From positions 1 through 64,000 of IMG/VR virus record IMGVR_UViG_3300025617_000009: a DNA stretch of 64,000 nt; one strand, written 5' to 3'. The stretch's first letter is position 1. Every line of letters begins with the position of its first letter. The notes beneath the pieces are model-generated. The model did no database searches. It worked only from the letters and a program-made list of their open reading frames with translations, and was not told the DNA's origin. This document shows positions 31,780 to 41,700 of the stretch, one piece after another. The stretch comes from a virus. Made by a program: the position numbers and the translations under genes.

Positions 31780-33972
31780 ACCTTTAATTCTATTTAATTC
31801 TTCTTGTTCACCAAAGTCTTCGTTGATTTCTGCATACATTGTCTGTAGAGTTTGCTCTGCGTCTTCTTCGTCAGCAATGTTGTAGTCGTCTCCGTTTGCA
31901 AGATAGATGTCGCCTGTTTTAACATTAACCTGTGCAACTTCTTTACCATTGCTTGCTAATATTGTTACTGTTCCGTCAGCGTTTTTTTCAATATCAGCAC
32001 CTGGGAAGTATTCTGGATCTTGTTTTAAGTATTTTAAAAATTCAACTGCTTCAGACTCTTTTTCAGTAATTTCAGAATCTCTATAGCCTTGTATTTCTGC
32101 TACTTTGTTATTGATTTCTTCAATAAACTGTTTAGCATGTTCAATGTACTCTTCACCGTATTCTTTTTCTACCATAGTAAGTACTGCTGTTTCGCCTTTA
32201 GGAAACTGAGCATCTTCGGTACTGAAATATTGTAATACAAATTCAGTAACTGGTATTTTTTTCTTTTCTTCGTCACGAGCTTTTTCTTCGCTTTCTTCTT
32301 GTCCTGCTTCTTTTTCATGATGTTGTGAAAGTTCAATCCAAAGTGCTCTAGGCTTTAATCCAGCTTCGTCTCTTTCCGCATCGTAATCAGCTTTTACTTC
32401 GTCTGGTATGCTAATTTGCTTGCCTCTGCCTGCATCTAATACAGCTTGTGCAAGTTGTTCTTGATATTTTTCGCTGATACCCATGATGCTCATATAAGTT
32501 TTTAAATTCATGTGTCCTGATATGCCTGGCTTGCCTGGACTAAACTCGTCGTCATATACAGTAATCAAAGGATTTTCATCTGTAGTATTTCTGTCGCCTT
32601 CTGGTGCGTCATCTCTGCCTTCTGCAAACTGCCCCATTAAATCATCGATGCTAGACTCAATTGCTTCATCGTAGCCGCCAAAGTCTTCGTCACCGCCATA
32701 CAAGTCTTGATACTCATCGTATGAACTTGGTTGCCCGTCATCGTCGCCGCCTTGATCCTCATAATCGTCACCGTACTGGGCTTTGATTGTTTTTATTGTA
32801 TTGATTACAAGATCGTCCATGTCATTCATACTAGACTTTTCATTTTGATAGATAGTATCAATATCCATTTGAACTTTTTCACCGTACTCGCCTTTTAAGG
32901 CAGCTTCGATCATATCGTACGCTTCGTCGTCGTCAGTGTCAGCAACTTTCTGTTTGAACTCTTCTGGATCCATTCCTTCACCTAAAAAGTCTTCTGGACC
33001 AATTTCTTCAGCAAGTGTGTTCTCACTTACTAGTTTGTAAATGTAAGGGAATACATCTGCAAGCTCTTCGTTGAACTGACGAATGGTTAACTGATCAATC
33101 CAGTTCTCACGAACTTCATCTGGAACATCTTCCATTACAGTTGTTTCAAAGTTTTCAAATGACTCTTTGTAGAAGTTTGGTCTTTGTAGTCCTTCTACTG
33201 TCTTTTTAATAACACTGACACGATCAATAACAGCATCTAGGTAACCGGATAACCCTTCTGCCATTACGCCTGAACGACTCATGTATGTTTTAAACTTTTT
33301 AAGACTCGATAGTTCTTCTGACAATCCTGTGATATGCTTACCGAAATCATCGTATGGCTTACCGCCTTCTGCTACGTGACGAGCCATTGCTCTTGCACCG
33401 TTAAGATGACGATAAGGGTATTTAAACTTCTCGCCTTCTGTACTTTCAATGTATATCGAACTAATGCCTTGTGTTCTTGACATAGGTACTTCTGGATTTA
33501 CATTTGCTTTGTGCTTGATTACAATACGAGCAGAATCTACATCTTGATAACTTGTTCTGCTAGTTCCGTATAACTTTGATTCGGTCATTTGAGTGTCCCC
33601 GGTATTTGCTAAAAAATTATAATCTCTTTTATTTAGATTAGATTTATTAATATCTCTGATATCAAAATTCAACATACGCTTCTTGGCAAACTGTCTAAGT
33701 TCACGTAAGAAACTGTACCATGTATTTTGTGTTCCTTGATCTTCATTGCTAACGAAATCGTTTGAGTAAGTAACAGTAACGCCATCGTCTTCTGATAGTG
33801 CTACACTAACTTTACCCAATGATCTTCCTTCTGATGTAAAAGTAAAATCAAAAAATCTAGCATCAGTAGGTTCAGTCACTACTTCACCAGATTCGTTTCC
33901 GATTGTTAAGTTGTTAAATCTGCCTCTTATTTTTGAAAACAGATCTTCTGCTATTTTGTCAAGGTTGTTCAT
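31765..33972 (-). CDS. Large acidic virion-associated protein of unknown function
   Basis: The 735-residue protein starts MNNLDKIAEDLFSKIRGRF at ATG 33972, which is preceded at 5 bases by a late-promoter motif that also overlaps the terminase 3' end. It is rich in Asp/Glu, with an extreme low-complexity stretch near 400-430 (YEDQGGDDDGQPSSYDEYQD) and a Glu/Lys-rich coiled part near 560-590. No catalytic motif is visible. The N-terminal 120 residues look globular and beta-containing. It follows terminase gp17 in marine T4-like genomes I recall as a structural protein. A head-internal or scaffold-like role would suit the acidity but is inference. Confidence 0.75.
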   Translation of the reverse strand: MNNLDKIAEDLFSKIRGRFNNLTIGNESGEVVTEPTDARFFDFTFTSEGRSLGKVSVALSEDDGVTVTYSNDFVSNEDQGTQNTWYSFLRELRQFAKKRMLNFDIRDINKSNLNKRDYNFLANTGDTQMTESKLYGTSRTSYQDVDSARIVIKHKANVNPEVPMSRTQGISSIYIESTEGEKFKYPYRHLNGARAMARHVAEGGKPYDDFGKHITGLSEELSSLKKFKTYMSRSGVMAEGLSGYLDAVIDRVSVIKKTVEGLQRPNFYKESFENFETTVMEDVPDEVRENWIDQLTIRQFNEELADVFPYIYKLVSENTLAEEIGPEDFLGEGMDPEEFKQKVADTDDDEAYDMIEAALKGEYGEKVQMDIDTIYQNEKSSMNDMDDLVINTIKTIKAQYGDDYEDQGGDDDGQPSSYDEYQDLYGGDEDFGGYDEAIESSIDDLMGQFAEGRDDAPEGDRNTTDENPLITVYDDEFSPGKPGISGHMNLKTYMSIMGISEKYQEQLAQAVLDAGRGKQISIPDEVKADYDAERDEAGLKPRALWIELSQHHEKEAGQEESEEKARDEEKKKIPVTEFVLQYFSTEDAQFPKGETAVLTMVEKEYGEEYIEHAKQFIEEINNKVAEIQGYRDSEITEKESEAVEFLKYLKQDPEYFPGADIEKNADGTVTILASNGKEVAQVNVKTGDIYLANGDDYNIADEEDAEQTLQTMYAEINEDFGEQEELNRIKGLAGL

Positions 33973-33977
33973 AGTTG

Positions 33978-33985
33978 TATTTATC
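33978..33985 (-). promoter_or_regulatory. T4-type late promoter (GATAAATA), 5 bases before ATG
   Basis: Minus-strand GATAAATA, CAACT, ATG at 33972. It overlaps the TAA of the terminase gene. Predicted +1 is at the ATG. Confidence 0.7.
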
Positions 33986-35564
33986 AATAGTTGTTGCTTA
34001 TGAAGATAGGCATTGGCGGTTCATAATCTTCTTCGTGCTCTGCTTGAACAAAAGTATTATACACTCTAGGATCCCAATCTTTGAGTACTGCCATCATTCT
34101 TAATGCAAGCAATGTTGCGCTTATTAAATCATCATTGTGTCCTAGTTTTGCTTGAAAACTAGAGCCTGTTGCTACAAAATTTTTAAGTTCTGATATAAAT
34201 GGTTTGGAATGTATAACCATTTTATCATTTTCGATCATGGTTTTTAGTCGACTACATGCTGTAATTTTTGTAGAGTGTGTTGTGTTAAATCCTTTACGGA
34301 ACTTACGGACATGTCCTTTCCTAATTGGTTCTGATACAAACATTCCTGGAATATTTTCTTCACCAAAGTCATTAATAACAATAAGTGCTGCTTCTCCTAT
34401 GCCGTTGTTTTCCACACTCCAATAAATATTATTTGAAACACCAATTTCTGCTTCAATATATTTGCAGATATCTGCAAGTATTCTTATTTGTCCCGGTATA
34501 GCAGTTTGATTGTGTTGCCATTCTGCTACTTGTTCATAACTAGGTAGTTCAAATACTTGTATAGCAGCATAATCTCCGCCTGTACCCATACTAGGATCAA
34601 GTGCTACTGCGTATGTATATTGACTTGAAGGTTTCTTGTACCAGCGTGTTTGACCCATGTTAAGTATAGGTTTGCCGCCTTCGAGAATGGCAAGTTTAAT
34701 ACTGTTAACCAAAGTTTCGTCAAATACTAGAAATTCGCAGCCGTATTCACGACGAAACTTTTCTTCGCCGATGCGTCCAATTTCTTCTTCTTTCCATTTT
34801 TCATCACGATCAGGATGTTCGTCCCATTGTGCAACAAAACTATGAAAACCATTTATTCCTACTTCAGTTTCGTTGCCATGAGCATCAAACTTTTGTTCTG
34901 CTTGTTTCCAAATAGTAGCAAATGTATCTTCGTCACTGTTAGGTGTGCTGGTAATAATAGCTCTACCACCTGTTGCTAGTGTAGGTGAAATTGATGTCCA
35001 AAACTCTTCCGCAATGTTAGGTTGCACAAATGCAAACTCGTCACAGTATAGTAGCGAGATAGACATACCACGTCCTGTATTGCCTGTTGTTGTTTGTGCA
35101 ACGATACGTGATCCGTTTTCGAATTCAATTGATTGTTTGTTGTAACTTGTAACACCTGCTCTAATATGATCTGGACAAGTTTCATAAACATATCGAATAC
35201 GTGACATAATCTCTTGCGCACCTGTGTACTTGTGTGCAGCAACTAGAATGGTTTGGTCTGGATTAAACATTGCATACCAGGCAAGATAGATACTAGCACA
35301 CGTAGTTTTACCAGTTTGTCTAGGCATCATGTTAATATTAAATCGATAGTTATGATAGCTATACATTAGACGTAACTGATATTCATACGGATCGAACAAC
35401 AACTTGCCTCTTACCGGATGTTGAATGTATGCAAACTTACGAGCAAAATAAAGGTATCCGTTATCAGGATCCATACACTGAGCTAAGTCATTGATTTGCT
35501 CTTCTGTGTATGTTTCTCGTTGATTTGCTTTTTTGGTTAGTACACCGTCTAAACTTTTCGCCAT
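33984..35564 (-). CDS. gp17: Terminase large subunit, T4 gp17 family
   Basis: The 526-residue packaging motor has an N-terminal ATPase with Walker A-like RQTGKT at 82-87, Walker B SLLYCDE at 170-176 and the coupling motif ITSTPNSDED near 204. The C-terminal RNase H-type nuclease has AVALDPSMGTGGDYAAIQVF (Asp323, Asp331) and a later acidic SENNGIGE-type region and LGHNDDLISATLLA near 490. T4 gp17 is 610 residues, so this is compact. It cuts concatemers and pumps DNA into proheads with gp16. A late-like GTTAAATA lies 5 bases before ATG and a terminator just upstream isolates it from the 60-residue gene. Confidence 0.96.
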   Translation of the reverse strand: MAKSLDGVLTKKANQRETYTEEQINDLAQCMDPDNGYLYFARKFAYIQHPVRGKLLFDPYEYQLRLMYSYHNYRFNINMMPRQTGKTTCASIYLAWYAMFNPDQTILVAAHKYTGAQEIMSRIRYVYETCPDHIRAGVTSYNKQSIEFENGSRIVAQTTTGNTGRGMSISLLYCDEFAFVQPNIAEEFWTSISPTLATGGRAIITSTPNSDEDTFATIWKQAEQKFDAHGNETEVGINGFHSFVAQWDEHPDRDEKWKEEEIGRIGEEKFRREYGCEFLVFDETLVNSIKLAILEGGKPILNMGQTRWYKKPSSQYTYAVALDPSMGTGGDYAAIQVFELPSYEQVAEWQHNQTAIPGQIRILADICKYIEAEIGVSNNIYWSVENNGIGEAALIVINDFGEENIPGMFVSEPIRKGHVRKFRKGFNTTHSTKITACSRLKTMIENDKMVIHSKPFISELKNFVATGSSFQAKLGHNDDLISATLLALRMMAVLKDWDPRVYNTFVQAEHEEDYEPPMPIFISNNY

Positions 35565-35569
35565 GTATA

Positions 35570-35577
35570 TATTTAAC
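35570..35577 (-). promoter_or_regulatory. Late-promoter-like GTTAAATA, 5 bases before gp17 ATG
   Basis: Minus-strand GTTAAATA, TATAC, ATG. One mismatch more than the best late motifs here, but the same spacing, no Shine-Dalgarno site, and directly after a terminator. Confidence 0.55.
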
Positions 35578-35580
35578 CAT

Positions 35581-35605
35581 AAAAAAAGCCCCTTGCGGAG
35601 CTTTT
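35581..35605 (-). terminator. Intrinsic terminator upstream of gp17
   Basis: Minus strand AAAAGCTCC-GCAA-GGGGCTTTTTTT: a 9-bp stem with one G-T pair, GCAA tetraloop and seven T. It ends the unit that includes gp16 and the 60-residue basic protein. Confidence 0.85.
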
Positions 35606-35608
35606 GAT

Positions 35609-35791
35609 TTATCCTGCGTCAATACAGTTGTTAACTCGTTTGCCGCCTTTCATTTTAGTTGGCTTTGTAGGATGTATTTTCTTACCATCCCAACAAGCTG
35701 GTCCGCCTGCTGGTGATTTTTTACCTTTTTTCTTGTTGCTACTTTTCTTGCCTTTTCTTTCAGCAATATCTATAACTTCAAAAATTTTCAT
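35609..35791 (-). CDS. Small basic Cys/Lys-rich protein (60 aa)
   Basis: The protein opens MKIFEVIDIAERKGKKSSNK and ends GGKRVNNCIDAG, with PACWDGKKIHPTKPTKMKGG between. The CW-x-G-K-K...TKxKGGKRVNNC pattern is one I recall at the ends of, or as tiny stand-alone, proteins in marine T4-like phages. Thirty percent of residues are Lys or Arg. It overlaps the acidic 489-residue protein by four bases (ATGA) and precedes a terminator, so it is the last gene of its unit. The pairing of a very basic and a very acidic protein suggests binding to DNA or to that partner; this is inference. Confidence 0.75.
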   Translation of the reverse strand: MKIFEVIDIAERKGKKSSNKKKGKKSPAGGPACWDGKKIHPTKPTKMKGGKRVNNCIDAG

Positions 35792-37257
35792 TTTTTCTTG
35801 CTGCCTTTTTCAGCAGTAGCCTTTGCAATAGCAGCTCTGCGGTTCTTTAGATACTTGTCTGATTTAGTATTCTCTTCACCGTCATTATCGACATCATCAT
35901 CTTCTTGGCCGACAGGATCCATTTTTTCAGCAAGTGCCTTGAGTAGTTGACTCTTGATGCTTTCTACAGCCATTGCATTGTCGCCATCTTGTGCGGCTGC
36001 ATATGCCTTTTTCTCGCGATTCAATCCGCCTGATAAATCTTTGTACATGTATTTGGCGTCTTTGTATTCTTCGTCGCCTTCACTGCCTTGTGGTGAGTTA
36101 GCCCATTCAGACATGCCTCTAAAATTATTAAGTATATCGCTGACCATATCGGATCTGTAGTCTTTGGACATATTCATCATATTCAAAACACTTTCTAAAT
36201 CTAGACTTTTTAATGCAGCGCCGATGTTTTTGTAGATTTCATCGTCTGATGCATCCTCTGATACACCCATCTTTTTTAATTCTTGAGCAACTGAAGTTGC
36301 TGTGTCTTCACCAGCTTCTTGGACGTCTAACCCAGCATTTTTTCTTATAGAATTTATTTCTACATTTTCGCTAGACTTTTTTTCTACAGGATTATTTTTT
36401 GCGAAGTCTTTAAGTGCCTCGACTGCATCACCAAATGTACAGTCGTCATCAACTCCGCATCTTGGCACAACTGTTTCGTCACCATATACTAAATCTGCAT
36501 CATCAAAGTAAACTTCTTCACTATCAACACCTGCCGCTGCTGCAAGTGCATTAGAAACATCTGGTTGATATGCATATTTCATTATACTTGGCATTGATTG
36601 TTTACGATCATACTTGACTGGTTCTCTTCGCGGTGATTTTCGTGGTTCTGATCCAAATTCAAAACTTTCTGCCTGTCCGCGAAGTTCTGCTCTTGCTTTC
36701 TTTAGCATTTCAAAATCATCCCCAGCACGAAGACTATCATCGCCTGAGCCAAATGCCATTTGATATAATTCTTTGTCTGAGGCGTTTTTGACTTTTTCCT
36801 GCATTTCTGGGCTGAGCTTCATATCGCTAACAACACCTTCTTCCATACTTTCTTCCTTAGGATCAGCAATGATACTACGTAACTTGCTCATATCAGAATT
36901 GATATCTAGATCAGGTTGATGATCACCGTCCATATCAACGTCTAAGATGCCGTCGCCTTTGTCTAGTTGCTTCGCACCTGAAAGTCCTGCAGATTGCATA
37001 AGAGATAATAAGTCGTCAACGTGATCTTTACCGCTTGCATTTAGACTTACATTCATTGTAACAGGCTGTCCTTGTGGTTCCTGTGGTGGCATAGCCGCTG
37101 GAGGCATTTGACTTGGAATAGCTGGTACAGGTGCTTCTGACACTGCATTGAAAGATTCTAAGATTGCTTTCATACCGCCGGTGTCTTGTGTGCTTGTTGA
37201 TTCACCTTTTTCTGCTGAATCAAAATTCTTTAAAATGTCTAACATGTTGTCGCTCAT
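35788..37257 (-). CDS. Acidic virion-associated protein with Ca-binding-like loops
   Basis: The 489-residue protein is low in hydrophobics and rich in Asp, Glu, Ser, Met and Lys. It includes a Pro/Met-rich stretch near 45-70 (PSQMPPAAMPPQEPQG), a dockerin or EF-hand-like loop DVDMDGDHQPDLDIN near 105-119, and a C-terminal EDDDVDNDGEENTKSDKYL followed by KNRRAAIAKATAEKGSKKK. I recall such DxDxDG...DKYLKNRR endings in marine phage structural proteins. No enzyme motif is seen. It lies between a 189-residue protein and the basic 60-residue protein, in a head/packaging context. A prohead core, internal or scaffold role is guessed from composition. Confidence 0.72.
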   Translation of the reverse strand: MSDNMLDILKNFDSAEKGESTSTQDTGGMKAILESFNAVSEAPVPAIPSQMPPAAMPPQEPQGQPVTMNVSLNASGKDHVDDLLSLMQSAGLSGAKQLDKGDGILDVDMDGDHQPDLDINSDMSKLRSIIADPKEESMEEGVVSDMKLSPEMQEKVKNASDKELYQMAFGSGDDSLRAGDDFEMLKKARAELRGQAESFEFGSEPRKSPRREPVKYDRKQSMPSIMKYAYQPDVSNALAAAAGVDSEEVYFDDADLVYGDETVVPRCGVDDDCTFGDAVEALKDFAKNNPVEKKSSENVEINSIRKNAGLDVQEAGEDTATSVAQELKKMGVSEDASDDEIYKNIGAALKSLDLESVLNMMNMSKDYRSDMVSDILNNFRGMSEWANSPQGSEGDEEYKDAKYMYKDLSGGLNREKKAYAAAQDGDNAMAVESIKSQLLKALAEKMDPVGQEDDDVDNDGEENTKSDKYLKNRRAAIAKATAEKGSKKK

Positions 37258-37259
37258 AA

Positions 37260-37829
37260 TTAACTTCCTAGTGGGCTTTTTGAATTTTCTGTGTCGTCAA
37301 TGTCAGCACTTTCGCCTTTTGGAGCACCTTCCATTGGGTCGTTTTCTTTTTCTTTACGAACTTGTTCTAGTTCTTTGAGCAAGTCCATTACACGATTACT
37401 GCCTACAGTGTCTTGTGCAGAGTTTTCAGCTGCACCTTTTTCCATTTCTTCTGTAGTTAGTAATGCTTCATATGGTTCGTTTGATTTTGCTTCTTGATAT
37501 TCTTCTTGTGCTTCACCAACTCCGCGAACAATAAGATGGCTTACAGGAATATCACAACAATACGGAATGTACTGTTCTAATACTTGTCTAGTAGTTGGAT
37601 AGTTTAAACTTACTTCAAAGTACGTAACTTCCATGTTTTGCAGTTGTGGGAAATCCAAAGGACGCTCTTGAATAGGAGTTTTCTTACCACTACTCATGTT
37701 TGCAACACTAAACTTTTGTAATGCTGTTTCTATTTTATCTACGCAACCTTCTGGTAGCTCACCAGCAACTCCAATCTTGAAGTCATAGGTCTTTTTTGAT
37801 TCTGTTAAATATTCTACTAAACTTTTCAT
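37260..37829 (-). CDS. Conserved head-region protein of unknown function
   Basis: The 189-residue protein starts MKSLVEYLTESKKTYDFKIG, with an alpha/beta N-terminal half (AGELPEGCVDKIETALQKF; LQNMEVTYFEVSLNYPTTR; YIPYCCDIPVSHLIVRGVGE) resembling a ferredoxin-like fold, then a disordered acidic tail. The YxPxCCDIPxSHL text is familiar from marine T4-like phages but I know no function. The C-terminus ends in SKSPLGS. It stops two bases before the 489-residue gene and is driven by a late-promoter motif 5 bases before ATG. No T4 equivalent is clear. Confidence 0.75.
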   Translation of the reverse strand: MKSLVEYLTESKKTYDFKIGVAGELPEGCVDKIETALQKFSVANMSSGKKTPIQERPLDFPQLQNMEVTYFEVSLNYPTTRQVLEQYIPYCCDIPVSHLIVRGVGEAQEEYQEAKSNEPYEALLTTEEMEKGAAENSAQDTVGSNRVMDLLKELEQVRKEKENDPMEGAPKGESADIDDTENSKSPLGS

Positions 37830-37833
37830 AATA

Positions 37834-38325
37834 TTATTTATCCTTGTCTAACCCTTTTAGACGTTCTAGAAGACTGTTTCTATCAGTTACTACGTAACCT
37901 TCTCCATTGATTAAACCAGCATCTTCAATGGACGAATCCTTGTCCATCTTTTCTTTTTTAAGTTGTAGTTCAACCATCTTGAGTTTTTTATCTAACTTAG
38001 CAACTTTACTGTCTAGGTTAGTTTTTAAGAAAGTACTAGCAACTTCAAACACTCTGCCTGAGTATCTGCTTTCTACATTCATGCCAAGATCCATTAAATC
38101 TTCGTAGGCTTGCATGGCTTTGTCTGCAACGATGTCCAGTTCTTCATCCGCCATGTCGCCTAGCCCTTTTACTTTAGGCAAGGCTGAAGCAATCTTGTCA
38201 AACTCTGCAATCTCTCTTACAACTTCTTTGTTTTTTTGACTGGGAGTTTTAGGCTTTTCTTTTGCTTGTTCAACAAACTCTTGGTTCTCAGGTAAGTTTA
38301 ATAAATCTTCTAGTTTCTTAGTCAT
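37834..38325 (-). CDS. gp16: Terminase small subunit, T4 gp16-like
   Basis: The 163-residue protein starts MTKKLEDLLNLPENQEFVEQ; ATG at 38338-38340 would add five residues and is the alternative. It is almost wholly helical, with central YEDLMDLGMNVESRYSGRVF and FLKTNLDSKVAKLDKKLKMVELQLKK, the coiled-coil pair typical of gp16 oligomer rings, and a flexible C-tail. T4 gp16 is 164 residues. It recognises DNA and stimulates gp17, encoded three genes later in the same direction. A late-promoter motif at 38354-38361 lies upstream, giving a short leader before either ATG. Confidence 0.82.
   Translation of the reverse strand: MTKKLEDLLNLPENQEFVEQAKEKPKTPSQKNKEVVREIAEFDKIASALPKVKGLGDMADEELDIVADKAMQAYEDLMDLGMNVESRYSGRVFEVASTFLKTNLDSKVAKLDKKLKMVELQLKKEKMDKDSSIEDAGLINGEGYVVTDRNSLLERLKGLDKDK
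37835..37842 (-). promoter_or_regulatory. T4-type late promoter (GATAAATA), 5 bases before ATG
   Basis: Minus-strand GATAAATA, ATATT, ATG at 37829, no Shine-Dalgarno site. The motif overlaps the end of the gp16 gene. Confidence 0.7.
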
Positions 38326-38353
38326 AGTTTTTTCCAGCATTATATGCTACTAT

Positions 38354-38361
38354 TATTTATC
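38354..38361 (-). promoter_or_regulatory. T4-type late promoter (GATAAATA) of gp16
   Basis: Minus-strand GATAAATA lies 13 bases before the ATG at 38340 and 28 before the ATG at 38325. It overlaps the gp4 stop codon region. It should start a transcript with a real leader, unlike its leaderless relatives. Confidence 0.6.
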
Positions 38362-38794
38362 TACGTCTTCCTTGATGGAAAATATCCTTTTCGCTAATGA
38401 CTCTAAAGCGTATTCCTTTTTGTTTACACCATGAGTTAGCAGCTTCCCACTTGGCTTGATTCATTACCCAATGTGCTTGATTATGTTTTGATGTGCCTAG
38501 TTTTTCTTTCAGTGTTTGATTTTCTGGTTTGACTTCTATCAGTTCTACTAGTTTTTTACCATTTTTATCTGCATACGCAATAAAGAAGTCTGGTACATAT
38601 ATTGTTTGCTTGCCGCTTAAAGGATTACGATACGGAATCTTTATTGCTTCACTTGCCCATTTTTCTACACTAGGATGCTCGTCGCAGAACCGCATAAATG
38701 CAAACTCCCAACTTGAACGATAGGTAGGAGTTTTGTTACCCATGTACTTTTCTGGGTTTTTAAGATTAAATTTTCCTTGAGCAAATCTAGACAT
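38357..38794 (-). CDS. gp4: Head completion protein, T4 gp4 family
   Basis: The 145-residue protein matches T4 gp4 (150): FAQGKFNLKNPEKYMGNKTP, YRSSWEFAFMRFCDEHPSV, WASEAIKIPY. It also shows a PD-(D/E)XK nuclease-like core: VPDFFIAY (Pro68-Asp69) and LVELIEVKP (Glu87, Lys89), with a WE motif (Trp29-Glu30) before it. gp4 is added to filled heads before tail joining. It ends at the gp16 promoter and starts six bases after the subtilase stop. No ribosome site is evident and the upstream sequence is AT-rich. Confidence 0.9.
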   Translation of the reverse strand: MSRFAQGKFNLKNPEKYMGNKTPTYRSSWEFAFMRFCDEHPSVEKWASEAIKIPYRNPLSGKQTIYVPDFFIAYADKNGKKLVELIEVKPENQTLKEKLGTSKHNQAHWVMNQAKWEAANSWCKQKGIRFRVISEKDIFHQGRRR

Positions 38795-38799
38795 ATCAT

Positions 38800-41700
38800 T
38801 TAATTAAATTTAAAACTTACAGGATAAAACTCGCTAGACCCTGTATTTGACAGCGTTCCTCCATTACTAGGATCTAACCATACTATTTTTTCAACTATAG
38901 ATGATCCAGCATACCAAATCCATAATCCAGTAGGCTCGCTAGGATTGAGTGTAATAGTGCCAGAACTTAGATTAGCATATTCGCCGTCACTATCACCCGA
39001 ATACTGTCTACCTATTTTTGTATCTTTAGTCACAGTAAGTTCTACAGTATCGCCTACAAAATAAGTTTTTGTTTTGATAGTATTGTTAAGAAAAATTCTA
39101 TCAGGTCCTTCAGTATAAAATGTGCCAGTAGATATTGAATAGGTTTGATTAGGTGTGTCATCATAGAACGGTGCCCAATTATCTCCTGTAAAACTTGGAA
39201 TAGCATTACCTGCACTATCGGTTGCACTAGTAATATTCACAGTCATAAAATTACCTTTAAGGACTGGTCCCGCTTTAAGTGTAAAAACCCAAGTAGGAGT
39301 TGTTCGCATTGAGTTATCAATAGTTGGTGTATCAGTTACGGTTAATGTGCCTGTGGGATTATCAAAATAATCACTGGCATTACCTTGATCGACAGTGATT
39401 TCATAATCAAAAGTAGTACCCGCAGGAATGTTATATAGTATTGCATATATGCCTAGTTTGGCTCCTGGTGGGTAATAATAGTCGGTCGTTGATCCGCTTA
39501 CTAAAGAGTATACTCTTCCACTTGAACTAGTATCCCAGTACAGTTGTACTCTAGACCAATCAGGCGTTCTAGTTGTTCCGTCATCTATTACGTTAATTGT
39601 TAATGAATCCTGGTTGGCTCCGTCGTCGACAGAAATAGTCAACGTTTGTGTAGATTCTATTGCTTCGTTTTGAAGAACAAAAAAACTTGCTGTGCCTGTA
39701 TTGTTGTTTATTATAAAATATTGACGTCCTGGAATTCCGTCACCGCTGCCGTCACTCAATTCGTAGTACCAATTTCCGCTAGTTGATGTTATGTTAAATG
39801 GAACTATAGTTCCATCTGGAACATTTGTTGTAGTAAGTGTAACAACAAACGTGCCGTCTCCTTCTGTTACTGTGCTCGGACCTGATAACGTGTATGTTCT
39901 TGTAGGCACAGGAATACCACTAGGTAATAATGTAATTTTAGCTGCATTAGGATTTAAAGTTAAATAGTTTTCCATGCTTGTGTATTGTTCGTAGTTGAAT
40001 GTAGAACTAGACGTCCCAGGTACTAATAAGATTGATCTTGATTGAGTTGCATTTATGTTTTTAGTAGGGATTGTAATTTTAGTAACAGTATACATAGGCA
40101 CAGCATCACTTGGCACATTACGAACAAGTTCTCCTGTGCTATAATATAGTCTTTGTAAAGTACCGGTTTCCCAGTTTAAAGAATCATATCTGTCATCTGT
40201 ATCAGGAGTGTTATCCCATTCCCAAGGATAGAATGACCAATAATCGTCGGTGTTTTCAGAATCATGAAATACATATAACTCTAAATCTTCACCTTCTGTG
40301 ATAGTTGTTTTAGGATATTTTACAAAAAAGTTTATAGCTCTATCTGAATCGCCATTGCTCATTGTAAGTTTTTTTGTAGATATAAAAGGTGCTTTTAGAA
40401 GTTTATTCGGACCGCCGAATATTGTTGATGACGATGTATAATCATCTGTCTGTCCAGTACCTTTCATATGATTGTCCCAAGCAAGTTGTACAATATAATC
40501 TTTAAACTGGTAATGATTCCATTTACGCCTTGCTTCTGCAAGTTGGGCAATTACTCCAGTAACTTGCGGACATGCCATCGACGTGCCAGAAATTGCAATA
40601 GCTTTATAGTTAGAATCTAAGACATAGTTGCCTCTATAATCATTATTGTATTGATCCCATATTGTACAACCTTCAGGTATAGCTCCCATAATCCAACTTC
40701 CAGGTGCATATAAATCTACTCCTGGACCTGCATTACTAAAACTCGATCTTATATTGTTTGTTGGAGGGTTCCAGCCACTAGTACTTCCGTTACCAAAATC
40801 CATGGCTCCTACAGTTATTACGTCTCCGTGACCTGGAGTTGTTCCTCTGTGATAATATCTAGTACCATATACACTTGAAGTCCAGTAGTTGTCGTAGTCA
40901 TCGCCTCCTGGAATATCTACCTTGTGTTTGTCATTACCTGCTGCGGCAACAACTATTATTCCTGCATCAATACAGTCTTGTATATCAGCATCAACAGAAG
41001 CAAAGTGTACAGGAAAAATATAATCTCCGTCAACATTTTGTTGTGATTCTACCATGCCGTATTGCGATTGCATGGTAGTTGCTGTCCAAGGAGTTCCTCG
41101 ATAATTGCCGCCTGTGATATTTGTATACGGAGCAAAATACCCCCAGCTGTTACTCATTATTGTAGGATTGTCGTTGCTTTTATTCAAATGCCATAATCTC
41201 ATTAAATTAATAGCAAGACTTGTTCCAAATGCATCTGTATCAAAAATTTTAATGGCATAGATGTTAGCAGAAGGAGCCCATCCAAATCTTGCTCCTGCGG
41301 CAGTACTTGAACAATGTGTGCCATGACCGTACTGGTCTGTATAGTGCTGAGGTCCTTGTGTATATGAGCCAGATAAACCCGCTTCTGCAGGCCAATCAAC
41401 TTGTTGAAGTCTACTTACACCTGTAATGGGATCTTTCCATTCAGGATGATCTGCAAGGATACCGCTATCACAGATTACAATGTCTACATTTTTTCCAGAA
41501 GCAGTTATACCATCAACCCATCCGTCTGGACGCAATGTAAAACTTCGAGTACCGTGTGTACTCATCCATTTACCCCAGTCAGTTTTGTCTGCGTCGTAAA
41601 ATCCCTGAATGGATGTTCTATTTCCTGTTCGTCCAATATTATGAAGTAGTTCGCCGCCGTTTTCTATTTTAGAACCTACTCGTACATCTATAACACGACT

